From Advenella sp. S44 (lineage in GTDB: Bacteria; Pseudomonadota; Gammaproteobacteria; Burkholderiales; Burkholderiaceae_B): a stretch of DNA of 64,000 nt. The DNA is taken from the NCBI RefSeq assembly GCF_002810445.1, contig NZ_NEXS01000001.1, positions 124,001 through 188,000 on the forward strand. Direction: 5' to 3'. How positions within the stretch are numbered: position 1 is the stretch's first letter; each line of letters opens with the position of its first letter. Below the pieces are notes generated by a model. The model was not told the DNA's origin and did no database searches. It was given only the letters and a program-made list of their open reading frames with translations. Position numbers and translations under genes: made by a program. Shown piece after piece: positions 18,121 through 27,056 of the stretch.

Positions 18121-19242
18121 AATCGCCGCCGTCACCTCTATCGGGTCCAGAAGCCGCACAAATTCGTGATTCCAGCCCAGATCGACGGTATCGCCCACCG
18201 CGATTTTCTGTTGAACCTGGGACACCGGCTGCTTCACCACAAAGTCGGGATCGCCATTGATAACCAGCCGAACACGAACATGATCGCCCAGATAAATGAC
18301 TTCCCGGACCTTGCCCTGGCAACGCACATCGGTAGCGTTTTGCGCCGGATTGATCGCAATTCTTTCGGGACGAATCGATACCGATACGCGATCACCCGCT
18401 TTCATTCCCAATTGCGGCGTACCCTGGATTTGCATACCGCTGTCCAAATCAACCGTGGCCTGACGCGCGCCCGCATGCGCAATGGTGCCATGCGTACGGT
18501 TGTTTTCGCCGATGAAACCGGCAACAAATGCGGTGTCGGGCGCCTCGTATATATCCTGGGGAGAGCCGATCTGCTGGACCATACCGTCATGAAAGACGGC
18601 GACGCGGTCCGACATGGTCAGGGCCTCGTCCTGATCGTGCGTCACGTAGACAACCGTCACGCCCAGTTCGCCATGCAGCCGTTTGATCTCCAGTTGCATA
18701 TGTTCGCGCAACTGTTTGTCCAGCGCTCCCAACGGTTCATCCATTAGCACCAGTTCAGGCTCGAATACCAGCGCCCGCGCCAATGCCACGCGCTGCTGCT
18801 GGCCGCCTGACAACTGCGAGGGGTATCGTTTTTCCATGCCATTGAGCTGCACCATGGCCAGTGCCTTGCTGACTTTCTGCTGCCGGGTGGCGGCATCGAC
18901 CTTGCGAACCTTCAGTGGAAACGCCACATTCTCCTGTACCGTGATATGCGGAAACAGGGCGTAATTCTGAAAGACCATGCCGATATTGCGTTTGTGAGGA
19001 GGCAGGTTATCTATTTGCTCTCCGGCCAGTTCAATGGTGCCCGATGTGGGTGTCTCGAAACCGGCCAGCATCATGAGCGTGGTGGTCTTGCCTGAACCCG
19101 AGGGACCCAGCAGGGTCAGAAATTCCCCCCGCCGGATATCCAGGTTCAGATGCCGGACAACCTGGTTCTTGCCATCGTAACTCTTGCGCACGTTCTTGAA
19201 ACGCACCAGAGGGTTGTTGTTATTCGCATTTGCTGCAGACAT
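18118..19242 (-). CDS. ABC transporter ATP-binding protein, PotA-like
   Basis: The 374-residue ATPase has Walker A GPSGSGKTT (46-54), the Q-loop in GMVFQNYALFPH, the signature LSGGQQQRVALARAL, Walker B ELVLMDEPLGALD and the switch His in VTHDQDEA. A C-terminal TOBE-type domain follows (SIRPERIAINPA onward). It would energise the PotBCD-like components encoded next on the same strand. I chose the ATG at 19242, since an upstream GTG at 19266 only adds eight residues; a GGGAG and an AAGG lie just before the chosen ATG. The gene's 3' end merges with a 17-bp repeat array. Confidence 0.95.
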   Translation of the reverse strand: MSAANANNNNPLVRFKNVRKSYDGKNQVVRHLNLDIRRGEFLTLLGPSGSGKTTTLMMLAGFETPTSGTIELAGEQIDNLPPHKRNIGMVFQNYALFPHITVQENVAFPLKVRKVDAATRQQKVSKALAMVQLNGMEKRYPSQLSGGQQQRVALARALVFEPELVLMDEPLGALDKQLREHMQLEIKRLHGELGVTVVYVTHDQDEALTMSDRVAVFHDGMVQQIGSPQDIYEAPDTAFVAGFIGENNRTHGTIAHAGARQATVDLDSGMQIQGTPQLGMKAGDRVSVSIRPERIAINPAQNATDVRCQGKVREVIYLGDHVRVRLVINGDPDFVVKQPVSQVQQKIAVGDTVDLGWNHEFVRLLDPIEVTAAI

Positions 19243-19338
19243 AAACCTTGCTTCTCCCAGTATCACTCATGCAACGACGGGTCGCGCCGACGACGTGCCT
19301 GCCACCAAACGGCGCAATCAAATCATTGCATCGCATGC

Positions 19339-19374
19339 GGCAATCACATCTGAATTATTCCAAATGTGATTGCC
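19339..19374 (-). promoter_or_regulatory. Long hairpin between aminotransferase and ATPase genes
   Basis: GGCAATCACAT and ATGTGATTGCC form a perfect 11-bp stem with a 14-base loop. It lies 41 bases after the aminotransferase stop and 96 bases before the start codon of the PotA-like gene. There is no T-run, so it may stabilise or trim the mRNA between the two genes rather than terminate it. Confidence 0.55.
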
Positions 19375-19414
19375 AGCCGTATCCCGTGAGGTTTGGACCT
19401 CCGATGAATCAGCT

Positions 19415-20785
19415 TCAAGACTTGAGCGACTGCTGCGTGGCGTCCAGCGCCTGCGTGACAGCATCGACCAGCGTATCCACCTGCTCTGCCGTGATAATCA
19501 ACGGCGGGCAGAAGGCCAGGGTATCGCCGATATTGCGCGTGATCACGCCCAGTTCCTGCAGCTTGCGACCCACCGCAGTTCCCAGCTGCCCCGGGTTGGC
19601 CAGCGCCGTTTTCGCTGCCTTGTCCGTCACAAGTTCCACGCCTGCAATCAGCCCGACGCCCCGCACTTCGCCTACCAGCGGGTGGTCGCGCAGGCCGGCA
19701 AGCCGTTGCTGCAGATGCGCACCTGTCACAGACGCATTTTGTACAAGATTTCTTTCACGGATGATATTCACGTTTTCCTGACCTACCGCGACTGCGACCG
19801 GATGCCCGCCAGCGGTAAAGCCGTGGCCCAGCACGCCCAGCTTGTTACTTTCATCTGCAATCGGGTCGAACATGCGACTGTTAAGCAAAATGGCCGACAG
19901 CGGCTGGTAGGACGAGGAAATCTGCTTGGACAGTACCATCACATCGGGTTTGATGTCATAGGTTTCGCTGGCGAACATCTTGCCGGTGCGGCCAAAGCCG
20001 CAAATGACCTCGTCGGCCACCAGCAGCACGTCGTATTTGTTCAGCACCGCCTGGATTTTTTCCCAATAGGTTTTCGGCGGCACAATCACGCCGCCCGCGC
20101 CCATCACCGGTTCGGCAAAGAATGCCGCAATGGTGTCCGGACCTTCCTTCTGGATCAGCGCCTCAAGGTCTGCCGCCATGCGGGTGGCAAATTCATCTTC
20201 CGTTTCGCCGTCCCGGCCTTCGCGCCAGTAATGAGGGCATGTCGTATGCAATACACGCTCAATGGGCAGGTCAAAGCCTTTGTGATTGCCCGGCAAGCCG
20301 GTCAGGCTGGCCGAGGCGATCGTGACGCCATGGTAGCCCTTATGGCGGGAAATGAATTTTTTCTTGTTCGGCTGGCCCAATGCATTGGACCGATACCAGA
20401 GCAATTTCATGACCGTATCATTTGCTTCCGAACCCGAATTGGTGAAGAACACCTTGCTCATGGGTACCGGCGCAAGATCAACCAGGGTTTTGGCAAAACG
20501 AACAGCAGCTTCGTGCGTTTTGTGGGTAAACAAATGATAGAACGGCAGGGTCTGCATCTGGCGCATGGCTGCGTCCACCAGTCGCTGCTCGCTGAACCCG
20601 ACCGCGACACTCCACAACCCGGCCATCGCTTCGATGTATTTTTTTCCATGTTCATCTTCCACATAAATGCCATCACCGCGCGTGATGACCAATGGCCCTT
20701 GCGATGCATGCGTAATCGCATTGGTATATGGGTGCATGTGAAACGCGATGTCGTCACTGCCCTGCTGTGAAATTGAATTGCTCAT
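19415..20785 (-). CDS. Class III pyridoxal-phosphate aminotransferase (omega-amine type)
   Basis: The 456-residue enzyme has the class III motifs: NSGSEAN (116-122) for phosphate binding, the DEVICGFGRTG block (258-268) with the cofactor Asp, and the Schiff-base Lys287 in VLSKQISSSYQPLSA. Length and motifs resemble polyamine:pyruvate or beta-alanine:pyruvate aminotransferases such as SpuC. Next to a PotABCD-like importer it probably removes the terminal amine of the imported compound. The ATG at 20785 has GGAG at 5 bases; the longer open frame upstream crosses a 20-bp direct repeat and is unlikely to be translated. Confidence 0.92.
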   Translation of the reverse strand: MSNSISQQGSDDIAFHMHPYTNAITHASQGPLVITRGDGIYVEDEHGKKYIEAMAGLWSVAVGFSEQRLVDAAMRQMQTLPFYHLFTHKTHEAAVRFAKTLVDLAPVPMSKVFFTNSGSEANDTVMKLLWYRSNALGQPNKKKFISRHKGYHGVTIASASLTGLPGNHKGFDLPIERVLHTTCPHYWREGRDGETEDEFATRMAADLEALIQKEGPDTIAAFFAEPVMGAGGVIVPPKTYWEKIQAVLNKYDVLLVADEVICGFGRTGKMFASETYDIKPDVMVLSKQISSSYQPLSAILLNSRMFDPIADESNKLGVLGHGFTAGGHPVAVAVGQENVNIIRERNLVQNASVTGAHLQQRLAGLRDHPLVGEVRGVGLIAGVELVTDKAAKTALANPGQLGTAVGRKLQELGVITRNIGDTLAFCPPLIITAEQVDTLVDAVTQALDATQQSLKS

Positions 20786-21139
20786 TGTGTCTCCAATATC
20801 GGTTGCGTCTGGTTCTTCGTAAGGTTGCGTCTGGTTCTTCGTTATTATCCATGCTAACTGGTTCCTTGGCGAGCGCAGGGCCAATTGTGCGGGAAATCAC
20901 CGAACAATCGTGGCAGCCCCGGCCACGACGATTGCCGCGCGTGGCAACAAACCATGCCGAGCGCCAGGACAGCAGCAATAATGCAATTGCAATTGGAAAT
21001 GCAATGTCCTCGTCGCGTCGTTGCAGATCCGCGAGGATAATAAGCTATGATTATCATATTGGTGGTGCAATAATACAATTGGCATCTTCCTGCGAGAGCC
21101 ATTTTCCCTTAACCAAAACTCGAAGTGAAACTATCTCCC
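20786..21139. other. Divergent promoter region between aminotransferase and gamma-glutamyltransferase genes
   Basis: This spacer separates two divergent operons. It holds a 20-bp direct repeat near the aminotransferase start, and an AT-rich part around 20980-21090 with repeated TGCAAT words including the palindrome TGCAATTGCA, which could be an operator. I see no gene in it. Confidence 0.5.
20801..20842. repeat. Perfect 20-bp direct repeat
   Basis: ggttgcgtctggttcttcgt occurs at 20801-20820 and again at 20823-20842 with two bases between, a 22-bp step. It lies 16-57 bases upstream of the aminotransferase start codon, within its likely 5' leader or promoter. Confidence 0.85.
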
Positions 21140-22729
21140 ATGTCTGATTTGAACTGGTCCTTCCCCTATCCGTCCCAGAAAATGCCCGTTTTTGCCCGCA
21201 ACGTTGTCAGCACATCGCAGCCGCTGGCCGCGCAGGCCGGCCTGGCCATGCTTTACCGCGGCGGCAACGCGGTTGACAGCGCGCTGGCTACGGCAATCGC
21301 GCTGACCGTGGTGGAACCGGTGATGAACGGTATTGGGGGCGACCTTTTCGTGCAGCTCTGGCATGAAGGCAAGCTTTACGGTCTGAGTGCCTGCGGGCGC
21401 TCTCCCGAAAAATGGACTTACGATGTGTTCAAGGGCCGCTCAAGCATGGACGACAAGGGCTGGGGCACAGTTACCGTGCCAACACAGGTGGCTGGCTGGC
21501 GCGCCCTGTCGGAACGATTCGGCAAGCTGCCGTTCGAGGATCTTTTTGAACCTGCTATCCGCTACGCAGAAGAAGGCTTCATGGTCTCCCCGACGATTGC
21601 CCGTATCTGGGAAGCACAGGGTAAGACCTGCAAAGATCAACCCGGTTTTGCCGAGGCCTTTATGCGCGATGGTCGTTTCCCCACAGCCGGCCAATTGTGG
21701 ACATTTCCCGAGCAGGCCGCCACACTCAAAGATATTGCCCAGACACGGGGTGAAAGTTTTTATCGCGGCGCCCTTGCCGAAAAAATTGTCGCATTTTCAG
21801 ATAAAACCGGCGGCTACCTGAGTGCTGCCGATATGGCCGGCGCCGCTGCCGAATGGGTCGAACCCATCAGCGCCCGTTTCCGCGATCTGACGCTACACGA
21901 GATTCCTCCCAACGGCCAGGGCATTGCTGCCCTGATGGGCGTTGGCATCCTGGATCAGTTCGACCTTGAGTCCATGGGCCTGGACAGCCCCGATTTCTAT
22001 CATGTCGGTATCGAGGCCATGAAGCTGGCGTTTGCCGATCTGCACGATCATATCGCCGACCCGGAACACATGACCATGACGACAGCAGACCTGCTCTCGC
22101 CGGCCTATCTGCAAGAGCGCGCCAGGCTGATCAGCATGGAGCGGGCATCCACACCGGCTGCCGGCATGCCTGCCCGTGGCGGTACCGTGTATCTGACCTC
22201 GGCCGACCAGGACGGCACCATGGTCTCGTTTATCCAGTCCAATTATCATGGTTTCGGTTCCGGTGTTGTTGTGCCGGGCACCGGCATTGCCCTTCATAAC
22301 CGTGGTTGCGGATTCAACGTTCGTGAAGGCCATGCCAACTGTGTCGGCCCGAAGAAAAAACCCATGCATACCATTATCCCGGGCTTTATTACGCGTAACG
22401 GCGAGCCGCTGATGTCTTTCGGCGTGATGGGCGGCAGCATGCAGGCACAGGGTCATGCGCAAATGGTGGCGCGCCTGGGCGCGTTCGGGCAGAACCCCCA
22501 AGCCATGAGTGACGCGCCGCGTTTCCGTGTCGAGAACGGGCCGGTTGTCAACCTGGAAGCTCATACGCCGCAGGCCGTTATCCAGACTCTGACGGCGCGC
22601 GGACACAAGGTGGACGTGGCACGTGCCGACAGCCTTGAATTCGGATCAGCACAACTGATTTATAAAGCCGAACACGGCTATTATGCGGCTTCCGATTCCC
22701 GTCGTGATGGCCAGGCCGTTGGCTTCTGA
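21140..22729 (+). CDS. Gamma-glutamyltransferase family protein (Ntn hydrolase)
   Basis: The 529-residue product belongs to the gamma-glutamyltranspeptidase family: RGGNAVDSALATAIALTVVEPVMNGIGGD near the N-terminus, PPNGQGIAALMGVGIL in the middle, and the self-cleavage site GGTVYLTSADQDG, where Thr349 aligns with the catalytic Thr of E. coli Ggt. The family TTH motif is changed to TVY. No signal peptide is seen, so it probably works in the cytoplasm, on gamma-glutamyl amides rather than external glutathione. It is 34 bases upstream of an N-formylglutamate amidohydrolase and divergent from the aminotransferase. Start uncertain: a GTG lies five codons earlier; neither start has a clear ribosome-binding site. 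Confidence 0.9.
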   Translation: MSDLNWSFPYPSQKMPVFARNVVSTSQPLAAQAGLAMLYRGGNAVDSALATAIALTVVEPVMNGIGGDLFVQLWHEGKLYGLSACGRSPEKWTYDVFKGRSSMDDKGWGTVTVPTQVAGWRALSERFGKLPFEDLFEPAIRYAEEGFMVSPTIARIWEAQGKTCKDQPGFAEAFMRDGRFPTAGQLWTFPEQAATLKDIAQTRGESFYRGALAEKIVAFSDKTGGYLSAADMAGAAAEWVEPISARFRDLTLHEIPPNGQGIAALMGVGILDQFDLESMGLDSPDFYHVGIEAMKLAFADLHDHIADPEHMTMTTADLLSPAYLQERARLISMERASTPAAGMPARGGTVYLTSADQDGTMVSFIQSNYHGFGSGVVVPGTGIALHNRGCGFNVREGHANCVGPKKKPMHTIIPGFITRNGEPLMSFGVMGGSMQAQGHAQMVARLGAFGQNPQAMSDAPRFRVENGPVVNLEAHTPQAVIQTLTARGHKVDVARADSLEFGSAQLIYKAEHGYYAASDSRRDGQAVGF

Positions 22730-22763
22730 AACACCAGTCAATTGCCTGACGAACGGAGGACCT

Positions 22764-23561
22764 ATGCCGAACCCCATTTTTTCGCTGCAGCAGGGCTCAA
22801 CTCCCCTGCTTATCTCTATCCCCCATATGGGCACCCGGCTGGATCCGCAGATTGCCGCAAACTTTACGCAAGTGGCCGGTTTCGTAGACGACACCGACTG
22901 GCATCTGGATCGGCTTTACGCATTCGCCCGGGACGCGGGCGCCTCGTTCCTGACGCCCGTGTATTCGCGCTATGTGATTGATCTGAATCGCCCCCCCGAC
23001 GACGAAAACCTGTATCCGGGCCAGGACACCACGGGCTTGTGCCCCGTGGATACCTTTAATAAAGAGCCCCTGTATCTGGCGGGGCGGGAACCGTCGGCAC
23101 AGGAAAAGGCGCGACGCCGAAAGATATTCTGGGAACCCTACCACAGTGCGCTTGAAGCTGAGCTGCAACGCATTAAAGACAAGCATGGCTACGCCGTACT
23201 TTGGGAAGCCCATTCCATCCGCTCCCAAATCAGTCGTTTTTTCCCTGGCAGGCTGACCGACTTCAATTTTGGCACCGCCAACGACACCAGTGCTCATCCA
23301 CAACTATGCACAGCGCTGGCCAGCCAAATTGAACAAGATGGGCAATTTACCGCTGCGGCCAATGGACGCTTCAAGGGCGGCTATATTACCCGCCAGTACG
23401 GCAAGCCGGCCGAACACATTCATGCCGTGCAACTGGAACTAACCCAGATCGCCTATATGCAAGAGACCCGGCCCTTTGCCTATGACCCCGACAAAGCGGA
23501 CAAGGTCACACCGCTGCTGGAACAAGCCCTGGAGACAGCGCTGCAGTATGCGCGCAGGTAA
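22764..23561 (+). CDS. N-formylglutamate amidohydrolase family protein
   Basis: The 265-residue product has the HutG/FGase motifs: LLISIPHMGTRLD with the metal-ligand His, VDDTDWHLDRLY, SRYVIDLNRPPDDE and LWEAHSIRSQ. In histidine breakdown HutG releases glutamate from N-formylglutamate; no other hut gene is here, so with the gamma-glutamyl enzyme next to it an N-acyl-glutamate from another source is equally possible. A GGAGG ends 3-4 bases before the ATG at 22764, which fixes the start; the open frame extends upstream but overlaps the preceding gene. Same transcript as the preceding gene, closed by a strong terminator. Confidence 0.92.
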   Translation: MPNPIFSLQQGSTPLLISIPHMGTRLDPQIAANFTQVAGFVDDTDWHLDRLYAFARDAGASFLTPVYSRYVIDLNRPPDDENLYPGQDTTGLCPVDTFNKEPLYLAGREPSAQEKARRRKIFWEPYHSALEAELQRIKDKHGYAVLWEAHSIRSQISRFFPGRLTDFNFGTANDTSAHPQLCTALASQIEQDGQFTAAANGRFKGGYITRQYGKPAEHIHAVQLELTQIAYMQETRPFAYDPDKADKVTPLLEQALETALQYARR

Positions 23562-23696
23562 TGGACTTGTCCGCCGCAGCCAGCTTATGAAGCGTTTGGG
23601 CATGCTACTGATACCTGCCTCGCAGGTAAAATCGGGTTGCCATCCATTTCACTTGAAATAATCGAAAAGCAGACGTGCAACTTGTCTGCTCCAAAT

Positions 23697-23730
23697 AAAA
23701 GGGGGAGCACCGCTCGTGCTCCCCCTTTTT
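23697..23730. terminator. Bidirectional terminator between hutG-like gene and tctA
   Basis: A perfect 10-bp stem GGGGGAGCAC/GTGCTCCCCC with a 5-base loop is flanked by AAAA on the left and TTTTT on the right. It sits between two convergent operons and can stop both. Confidence 0.92.
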
Positions 23731-23775
23731 GTTCCTCACAAAACAATACTATCAGTTGCGTCTACTCGTCGTCCT

Positions 23776-25317
23776 TTACTCGCCATCATCTGCCGCCTGC
23801 GCCAGCAACTTCTTGCCTTTACGGCTGAATTTGCGCAACAGTAAAGGCAACAGCACCACGGCAGCCGAGGCCACCCACAGTCCGACGGAAATATTGCTTT
23901 GGACCAGGATGCTGACGTCGCCATTGGTAATAGACAGGGCACGCCGCAAATTTTGCTCCATCATATTGCCAAGCACGACGCCCAGCACCAGCGGTGCCAT
24001 CGGAATCTCCATCTTGCGCAACCAGTAGCCGATAACGCCAACGATAACGACCATCAGCAAATCAAAGCTGCCCGCGTTGATGGCATACACACCAATAAAG
24101 CTGATGCACAAAATGCCAGGAACCAACAGCCAGCCCGGCACGGCGAGCACTTTGGAAAACACGCGAACCATCGGCACGTTCATGACAAATAACATGACGT
24201 TGGCAATGAACAGCGAGGCGATCAGGCCCCAGACCAGTTCAGGCTTGGACTCGAACAGCACAGGTCCTGGCGTGATGTTATACAGCGTCAGCGCACCCAT
24301 CATGACCGCCGTGGTGCCCGAGCCCGGTACGCCAAGCGTAAGCATGGGCACAAAGGAACCGATGGCCGAGCCGGTGGCAGCCGCTTCGGGCGCGACCAGG
24401 CCTCGCATATCGCCCTTGCCAAACTTGGCATTGGGGTCCTTGCCTTCGATAATGCGTTTTTCCTGCGAATACGCTACCGCTGCAGCCACGCTGGCGCCCG
24501 CACCGGGCAGTACGCCAACGAAAAAGCCGACAAAGGCGCTGCGCACGACGCTCCACCACGTAAAGGCCAGCTCTTTCAGATTGAATATTTTGCGACCGCT
24601 GGAGTCGACTTCCACATGCTGCCCGCCCATGACCTTCTCCAGCATCTCCAGCAGTTCGGCTACTGCAAACAGCGCGATCACGACCACCACAAATTCGATG
24701 CCATCGGCCAGGTGCACAGAATCAAAGGTATAGCGATAGACCCCCGAGTTTGCATCCACGCCAACCACGGCAATGGCCAAACCCAGCATCGCTGCCAGCG
24801 TTCCCTTCACCGGCTTTTTACCCAGCAGACTGGTCAGGCAGCAGAACGAGAAAATCATCAGGACAAAATATTCGGGCGGGCCAAAGGCCAGTGCCCAGCG
24901 AGCCAGCAAAGGCGCCAGCAGCATAATGCCAATCACCGACACCATCGCCCCGAAGAACGCCGACCAGGCGGATAACGAGAGCGCGACATTGGCCAGACCC
25001 TGACGCGCCAGCGGATAACCGTCAAGCGTGGTCATGATCGCGCTGGCTTCGCCGGGCACATTCAGCAGAATTGAGGTAATGCGCCCGCCGTATTCGGCGC
25101 CCACGTAAACCGCCGCCAGCAGAATCAGGGCTGACTCAGGCGGGAAATTCATGGCAAAGGCCAGTGGGATCAGCATGGCTACGCCATTGATCGGACCAAG
25201 CCCTGGCAACACGCCAACCAGCGTTCCCAGAAAAGCGCCAACGGCGGCGATCAGCAGATTACTCCATGTGAGCGCAACGCCAAAACCAATAGACAGATGA
25301 TCAAGCAAGCCGCTCAT
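23776..25317 (-). CDS. tctA: Tripartite tricarboxylate transporter, large membrane subunit TctA
   Basis: The 513-residue membrane protein has about eleven predicted helices and the TctA signature near the N-terminus, GAFLGTLVGVLPGLGPINGVAMLIPL, repeated in a second half with VGVLPGAGASVAAAVAYSQEK and a LTLGVPGSGTTAVMMGAL loop. It forms the solute channel of a secondary, cation-driven importer fed by a periplasmic TctC protein. It overlaps tctB by 4 bases. The order tctD-tctE-tctC-tctB-tctA on one strand fits citrate- or tricarboxylate-type uptake, but the substrate is not proven by sequence. Confidence 0.95.
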   Translation of the reverse strand: MSGLLDHLSIGFGVALTWSNLLIAAVGAFLGTLVGVLPGLGPINGVAMLIPLAFAMNFPPESALILLAAVYVGAEYGGRITSILLNVPGEASAIMTTLDGYPLARQGLANVALSLSAWSAFFGAMVSVIGIMLLAPLLARWALAFGPPEYFVLMIFSFCCLTSLLGKKPVKGTLAAMLGLAIAVVGVDANSGVYRYTFDSVHLADGIEFVVVVIALFAVAELLEMLEKVMGGQHVEVDSSGRKIFNLKELAFTWWSVVRSAFVGFFVGVLPGAGASVAAAVAYSQEKRIIEGKDPNAKFGKGDMRGLVAPEAAATGSAIGSFVPMLTLGVPGSGTTAVMMGALTLYNITPGPVLFESKPELVWGLIASLFIANVMLFVMNVPMVRVFSKVLAVPGWLLVPGILCISFIGVYAINAGSFDLLMVVIVGVIGYWLRKMEIPMAPLVLGVVLGNMMEQNLRRALSITNGDVSILVQSNISVGLWVASAAVVLLPLLLRKFSRKGKKLLAQAADDGE

Positions 25318-25751
25318 AGCAGGCCCTCCAGAATACCTGTTGGCAGCACGACATCAAGCGCACGATCAAACAGGAGAAAAAACAAAACGCCCATGACAAC
25401 ACCGCCGATCAGGCACTTGATCCAGCTGCCGCCGAACAGGCGTCCGACCAGCACGGTCATCGCAGCCGTCGCGATAATGAAGCCGAGCCACTGGAACAGG
25501 AAGGCATACCCTAGCGCGACCAGTACCATCATAAAAATACGGCCGTTCGCGCCCGGGGGATTGGCCTGGGCGGTAAATTCGTTTTTGTAGATCAGCCACA
25601 ACCCGCACAGGCCGATGACCAGCGCTATCAGCAAGGGAAAGGCGCGAGGGCCCACGGGTTCGTAAGAAACGGGGGCCTGCAGATTCCAGCCGAAGACGGT
25701 CAGGAATAGGGCAACGCCCAGGGATACAATCCCCAAAATGCGATCATTCAT
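25314..25751 (-). CDS. tctB: Tripartite tricarboxylate transporter, small membrane subunit TctB
   Basis: The 145-residue protein has four hydrophobic segments, the normal TctB layout, with GPRAFPLLIALVIGLCGLWLIY near helix 2. It joins TctA in the membrane. Start and stop place it between tctC (84-base gap) and tctA (4-base overlap), and the overlap suggests coupled translation. Confidence 0.9.
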   Translation of the reverse strand: MNDRILGIVSLGVALFLTVFGWNLQAPVSYEPVGPRAFPLLIALVIGLCGLWLIYKNEFTAQANPPGANGRIFMMVLVALGYAFLFQWLGFIIATAAMTVLVGRLFGGSWIKCLIGGVVMGVLFFLLFDRALDVVLPTGILEGLL

Positions 25752-25835
25752 AGTGGTAGTTCCAGACAGAAATTGTCACAGCGCCGCAGCGCTTGCCGCT
25801 GCCCGCACAAAAGGCGGCAGCGGCAAGGGGCACCG

Positions 25836-26831
25836 TTATTTTTTCATCAGGCCAAACGAGTCAGCCAGCTCGCGATAAGCCGCAACGCGTTCCTTGACAT
25901 AGGCATCCAGCTCGGCACCGGTCTTGTCAAAGGGAAACAGCCCCTGTTGCTCACGCAGTTTGGCAAAGCCAGGATCTGCGGTCATTTTCTTGAATGCATC
26001 AAGCCAGAAGTTGTAATCTTCGTCAGACACTTTGGGGCCAACGTAATAGCCGCGAATAATCGGCCACTCGATATCAAAGCCCTGTTCCTTGGCGGTAGGT
26101 ACATCCTTGAATTTACCCTCCAGACGCTTATCGTTAAATACGGCCAGCACACGGATGGGCGCGCCGCCTTCGAGCATGGTGAAGGCTTCTGCCGCGTCAC
26201 CCATATAAGCCTGGATATGGCCGCCGCGCAGTGCGGTGACAGACTCGCCACCGCCTTCAAAGGCCACGAAGCGCATTTTCTTGTAATCTACGCCTGCCGC
26301 CTTGGCCGTGAGTGCCGCTTTCATCCAGTCCTGGCTGCCCACAGTGCCGCCGGCCCCAAGCACAACCTTGGTCGGATCCTCTTTGAACGCCTGCATCAGC
26401 GATTTGAGGTCTTTGTAGGGAGAGTCGTCGCGCACGACAGCCACGCCGTAGTCTGTACCCACGGCAGCCAGCCAGCGTACGTCCTTTTCGTTGTACTTGC
26501 CGAATTTGCCCTGGGCCAGATTCAGTAGCGAGCCGCCGGAAAACGCCACGATATTGCCGCCTTCCGCCGGTTTTTGCGCAACAACGTTGTTGTAGGCAAC
26601 CGCACCGATGCCACCGGGCATATAAACGATACGCATCGGCGCCTTGAGCGCGCCACTTTGTTTAAGGCCTTCCTGCGCCAGACGGCAGGTCAGGTCAAAA
26701 CCACCACCCGGCTGGGCCGGGGCGATACATTCGGGGCGACGGGGTTCGTCGGCAAACGCGGCCGGTGCAATCACAAGCTGAGCCGCAATGACAGAGGCAC
26801 CGAAAACTCGGGACAGGAAAGAAGAACGCAT
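25836..26831 (-). CDS. tctC: Periplasmic Bug/TctC-family binding protein
   Basis: The 331-residue product has a signal peptide (MRSSFLSRVFGASVIAAQLV, cut near AFA|DEP) and the Bug fold with PAQPGGGFDLTCRLAQEGLK, VYMPGGIGAVAYNNV and DYKKMRFVAFEGGGESVTALRGG. It captures a carboxylate for TctAB. I chose the ATG at 26831; another at 26843 is possible, and the longer open frame upstream has no signal-peptide logic. The gene lies 225 bases after the tctE stop, long enough for its own promoter controlled by TctD. Confidence 0.93.
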   Translation of the reverse strand: MRSSFLSRVFGASVIAAQLVIAPAAFADEPRRPECIAPAQPGGGFDLTCRLAQEGLKQSGALKAPMRIVYMPGGIGAVAYNNVVAQKPAEGGNIVAFSGGSLLNLAQGKFGKYNEKDVRWLAAVGTDYGVAVVRDDSPYKDLKSLMQAFKEDPTKVVLGAGGTVGSQDWMKAALTAKAAGVDYKKMRFVAFEGGGESVTALRGGHIQAYMGDAAEAFTMLEGGAPIRVLAVFNDKRLEGKFKDVPTAKEQGFDIEWPIIRGYYVGPKVSDEDYNFWLDAFKKMTADPGFAKLREQQGLFPFDKTGAELDAYVKERVAAYRELADSFGLMKK

Positions 26832-27056
26832 GATTAGTCTCATCTTTATAATTAAATGGCAGGAAATGGCAGGCTTGCAGCCTTGCCGCCGTTCCTTGCG
26901 GCTGCAGCTTACGCGCCGGCACACACGCATGCATCCGGCCTTTGGCGAAGCTACCCTGCGCGCCGGACAATGCCACAGCTCACAGGACCACAGGAACTTT
27001 GCGTACATTACAGATGGAACCTTTCGATTGCCTTTCAAATCGCCGCGCACGGCCGT

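Noticed and set aside
19339-19374. A CRP-like site from the ATCACAT / ATGTGAT arms
   Set aside because: The half-sites are in the wrong order and spacing for TGTGA-N6-TCACA, so it is better read as an RNA hairpin.
19370-20770. A 466-codon plus-strand frame opposite the aminotransferase
   Set aside because: It mirrors the aminotransferase gene, has shadow-type composition (many His, Gln, Arg) and no motif or ribosome-binding site.
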